64,000 nt of DNA. It comes from Jejuia sp047345485 (GTDB taxonomy: Bacteria > Bacteroidota > Bacteroidia > Flavobacteriales > Flavobacteriaceae). The notes beneath the pieces are model-generated. The model was given only the letters and a program-made list of their open reading frames with translations. It had not been told where the DNA came from and did no database searches. The stretch lies in NCBI RefSeq assembly GCF_047345485.1, contig NZ_JBLFEN010000009.1, positions 57,470 to 121,469 on the forward strand, given 5' to 3'. The position numbers were made by a program, and so were the translations under genes. Positions 62,401 to 64,000 of the stretch are shown here, in pieces (the first letter of the stretch is position 1; each line of letters begins with the position of its first letter).

Positions 62401-64000
62401 TGAAGTGCGTGTTTTTGATGTAAGTTTAACCAGTAGTCAAATTCAGCAATTGGTATATCAAGAAATAGAGGAAGGCTCTAGTTTAGTTCAAGGAGTGGTA
62501 ATTCCCACTCCAATAGTAGATACTTCAAGTTCTTTAACTATTCCTTGGAGTAATTTAATAGCCTATTACCCCATGACAAATATTTTATCGGGTAAAACTA
62601 CCGATTATTCAAGTTATAATAAGGACTTATTTATTAATTTCATTACCAGTATACAGGAAGAAACAGCACCTATGCCATATGAAACTAGTAGTAATGGAAA
62701 TTGGACTTTAGAGAATACATGGTTACATGGTAACGTTTGGGATATAGAAAACATAAGCAGTTTAACAGATTACGGCATTGTGAAAATATCCGGTGATATT
62801 ACTGTAAATGATGATATAGAACAATTAGGTCTAATTATAGATTCTGGTAGTAAATTAACAGTATCTGGTGATCATTTAGTTAAAAATAATTTGTATTTAG
62901 AATTAAATGGTACTTTAGATTTAGAGGATGATTCTCAGTTATTACAAACACAAACAAGTAACTTAGTAACCTCTATAAATGGCAAAATATTAAGGCGTCA
63001 AGAGGGCACCCCAAGTGCATATTGGTATAATTACTGGTCATCGCCTGTTGGTTCACAATCTTCTACAAGTTTTTTAAATAATAATAGTACAACTAATAAC
63101 CCTAACAATACCCCTTTTACGGTAAATATGTTAAAGGATAGTTCTGGGTCTAATGTATCATTTACATCAAATTACACAGCTAATAATAATATAAGTACAT
63201 ATTGGTTATACACTTACATAAATGGATTAACCTATTATGACTGGACACAAATAGCTGCTAATGTTAATTTAATTCCTGGAGTGGGTTATACCCAGAAGGG
63301 TACAGGAATAGGCGGTTCAGAGCAACAATATATTTTTGAAGGCAAACCAAATAATGGCACAATCCTAGTAGCTGTAGAAGATATAGGTGGAGCAGGATCA
63401 GTAGCAGGTTCAAGTAAAACAGAGTTTTTGCTAGGAAATCCCTATCCATCAGCAATAGACGTTCATAAATTTATAGATGATAATGCAGGTATTATAGATG
63501 GCACCTTACAACTTTGGCAACAATGGAGTGGTACATCCCATAATTTAAATGCTTACAATGGCGGTTATGCCCAAATAAATAAAACAGGAGCAGTAAGAGC
63601 GTCACAATTTGTAGGATTAGAAGGCGTAACAACAGGTGGTTTAGAGGGTACAAAAGTACCAACAAGATACTTGCCAGTAGGTCAAGGTTTTATTACAGAG
63701 ATAGTAGCAACTGGCTCAGTAGAATTTAATAACAGTCAGCGTATTTTTGTTAAAGAAGCAGATGCAAATGGCAGCTATGAAAACGGATCTGTATTTTTTA
63801 AAGGGAATAATAATAAAGGTAAATCTACAGCATCTAATTCAACAGAGGTAAAAACCGACGTTATGCAAAGGATACGCTTAGAGTTTAGTTCAGTAACAGG
63901 TCCTGATACTAAGCGAGAGTTATTACTTGGATTTAGCCCTCAAACAACCGATAGTTACGATTACGGATATGATGCAGAAACTCATGATATTAGCAATAAT
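59435..64000 (+). CDS. Second giant TSP3/LamG secreted paralogue (3' end beyond window)
   Basis: At least 1522 residues, open to the right edge. A signal peptide (ending TIVAQ) is followed at once by thrombospondin type 3 repeats (DTDGDGVANTIDLDSDNDG), a domain of its own with several cysteines, further TSP3 blocks (about residues 239-299, 439-459, 682-832), a LamG domain (about 837-1005, starting DFDGIDDYL), and the same downstream region as the first paralogue (WLHGNVW, LRRQEGTPSAYWYNYWSS, KTEFLLGNPYPS). The last 200 or so residues in view are close to identical with the first protein. A type IX tail is expected beyond the edge. Confidence 0.87.
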   Translation, partial: MKITLHYSLLILLLLLTTNTIVAQDTDGDGVANTIDLDSDNDGILDIVECPEKILFEFDLSTFISSSLTERTSCAGGDFGGIWFDTAPVYSIGAPNHNCFDPSPTTATITDHTTGSSTSGTILGIQAGPGNDFLSVINFNQSVIPNTEYQFSMAYMIWARSDFPTVDFRGAIQVYINGTLNQTYTGGAGLDFGIWENSTIDINSGASTTIDIDIRIKRGLTTSGNDYLLDDIFLKIKPGQLCDTDMDGTPDYLDLDSDNDGCNDVAESGGIDTNNDGVLDGTGFDTNGRVTGGSGGYNGVTGYEVVATQMSFISAPLASYTLYSATSRAISGNFRIKETTKFNAGVPDYSGVFDSALGFNYQWYLGDPNAGGLPLSDSSPNYSGTTTRRLLFNDIPTSFDGNEYYLVVNNTRYICFSETYSTIITVIDSCDSVASGNPDYDNDGVSDICDLDDDNDGIIDTFECSATISFDAPSLLTASDLDNVQIGEKVLYSNALFFQGQYYDFVLTVLNKVGSFDVQCNGNINMSNTQPTSDSHVTYSLDLVVSGTATPSNPTGESAVLYDLILQLRDNDSIINRDFTEINGFNPSTATGTVTPYLSATTELEQGGFVNGPDPVGYSLYRVDPTLRGDINNWRDEEGSSEDDMEHWVYLEFDIFSHIDLIFGTTGSYPSTDSRLTQFGVESVCDSDDDGILNTFDIDSDNDGIPDNVEAQTTLGYQPPSGTIDPVTGIYTNYSIGIIPVDTDGDGLIDMYDSDTDNDGTPDIEENGMANAIINSDTDNDGLDDVFETTNINDTNLDVNEDIENPSDLSILPDVDFDLTLGGDLDYRDLFDINPPTYALIDFDGIDDYLSTDTFIAGLSSVTIMAWVKTDSGNSTDMVIAGENSSCKLWLQNGRRPSITMNTVGSGASTVTLTSSSINYDEWHHITASYSGITGDVALYIDGRLVRSSNVGEAGAVIKTSQESNGNFEVGRLSTKEVANHLYFKGDIDEVRVFDVSLTSSQIQQLVYQEIEEGSSLVQGVVIPTPIVDTSSSLTIPWSNLIAYYPMTNILSGKTTDYSSYNKDLFINFITSIQEETAPMPYETSSNGNWTLENTWLHGNVWDIENISSLTDYGIVKISGDITVNDDIEQLGLIIDSGSKLTVSGDHLVKNNLYLELNGTLDLEDDSQLLQTQTSNLVTSINGKILRRQEGTPSAYWYNYWSSPVGSQSSTSFLNNNSTTNNPNNTPFTVNMLKDSSGSNVSFTSNYTANNNISTYWLYTYINGLTYYDWTQIAANVNLIPGVGYTQKGTGIGGSEQQYIFEGKPNNGTILVAVEDIGGAGSVAGSSKTEFLLGNPYPSAIDVHKFIDDNAGIIDGTLQLWQQWSGTSHNLNAYNGGYAQINKTGAVRASQFVGLEGVTTGGLEGTKVPTRYLPVGQGFITEIVATGSVEFNNSQRIFVKEADANGSYENGSVFFKGNNNKGKSTASNSTEVKTDVMQRIRLEFSSVTGPDTKRELLLGFSPQTTDSYDYGYDAETHDISNN

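Overview
The window is AT-rich chromosomal DNA from a marine-type Flavobacteriaceae bacterium (Bacteroidota), close to the Olleya / Lacinutrix / Bizionia group; genus is an inference. Evidence: many genes are preceded by the Bacteroidota -7 element TAnnTTTG, Shine-Dalgarno signals are poor, atpD-atpC stands apart from the other ATP synthase genes, and typical Flavobacteriia families occur (DUF4270 lipoprotein, TonB receptor plus SGNH lipoprotein, thrombospondin-3/LamG giants with a type IX secretion tail).

Layout. 1-3.1 kb: an SbtA-like bicarbonate permease (cut by the left edge) divergent from a LysR regulator, then cvpA and a small conserved gene. 3.1-7.3 kb: pheS, then an accessory island with a tight three-gene operon, sce7726 - sce7725 - RES/zinc-ribbon, bounded by inverted GTTGGCAATA motifs. 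This is my best candidate for a poorly described, defence-like system. 7.5-16.2 kb: core and family-specific genes (gpsA, LysM/BON protein, TIM-barrel protein, the yicC-gmk-nadD operon, a formylglycine-generating-enzyme-like lipoprotein). Two copies of a composite dispersed repeat lie at 2.83-2.99 and 8.83-9.02 kb.

16.2-24.74 kb: an 8.5 kb integrative element in the 3' end of tRNA-Leu(CAA). It carries a tyrosine recombinase, an excisionase-like HTH protein, a DUF3987 ATPase, a Toprim/zinc-finger primase-like protein, an origin-like region of GTGTGGTGTG hairpins, and three consecutive genes (two single-pass membrane proteins and a transglutaminase-like cysteine protease) with no obvious mobilisation role. 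A 13-bp direct repeat marks both ends, paired CGGCAA sites lie just inside each end, and the tRNA's probable original terminator is stranded at the far end.

24.9-36 kb: prs, rplY, atpD-atpC, a NarL-type response regulator, an aspartic protease, tatD-ansA, tRNA-Ser(GGA), an ExbB/ExbD energy-transduction operon and a solitary umuD. 35.4-54.4 kb: sucAB, TonB receptor plus SGNH lipoprotein, glmS, DUF4270 and half-GT5 genes divergent from panC-panD, a flippase-like membrane protein, an esterase-like protein lacking its serine, and radA. 54.7 kb to the right edge: two tandem giant secreted adhesin-like paralogues (the second runs off the window) that share an upstream box, promoter spacing and leader.

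No rRNA, CRISPR array or complete insertion sequence was seen. Functions come from recognising families and motifs by eye; no database search was run.
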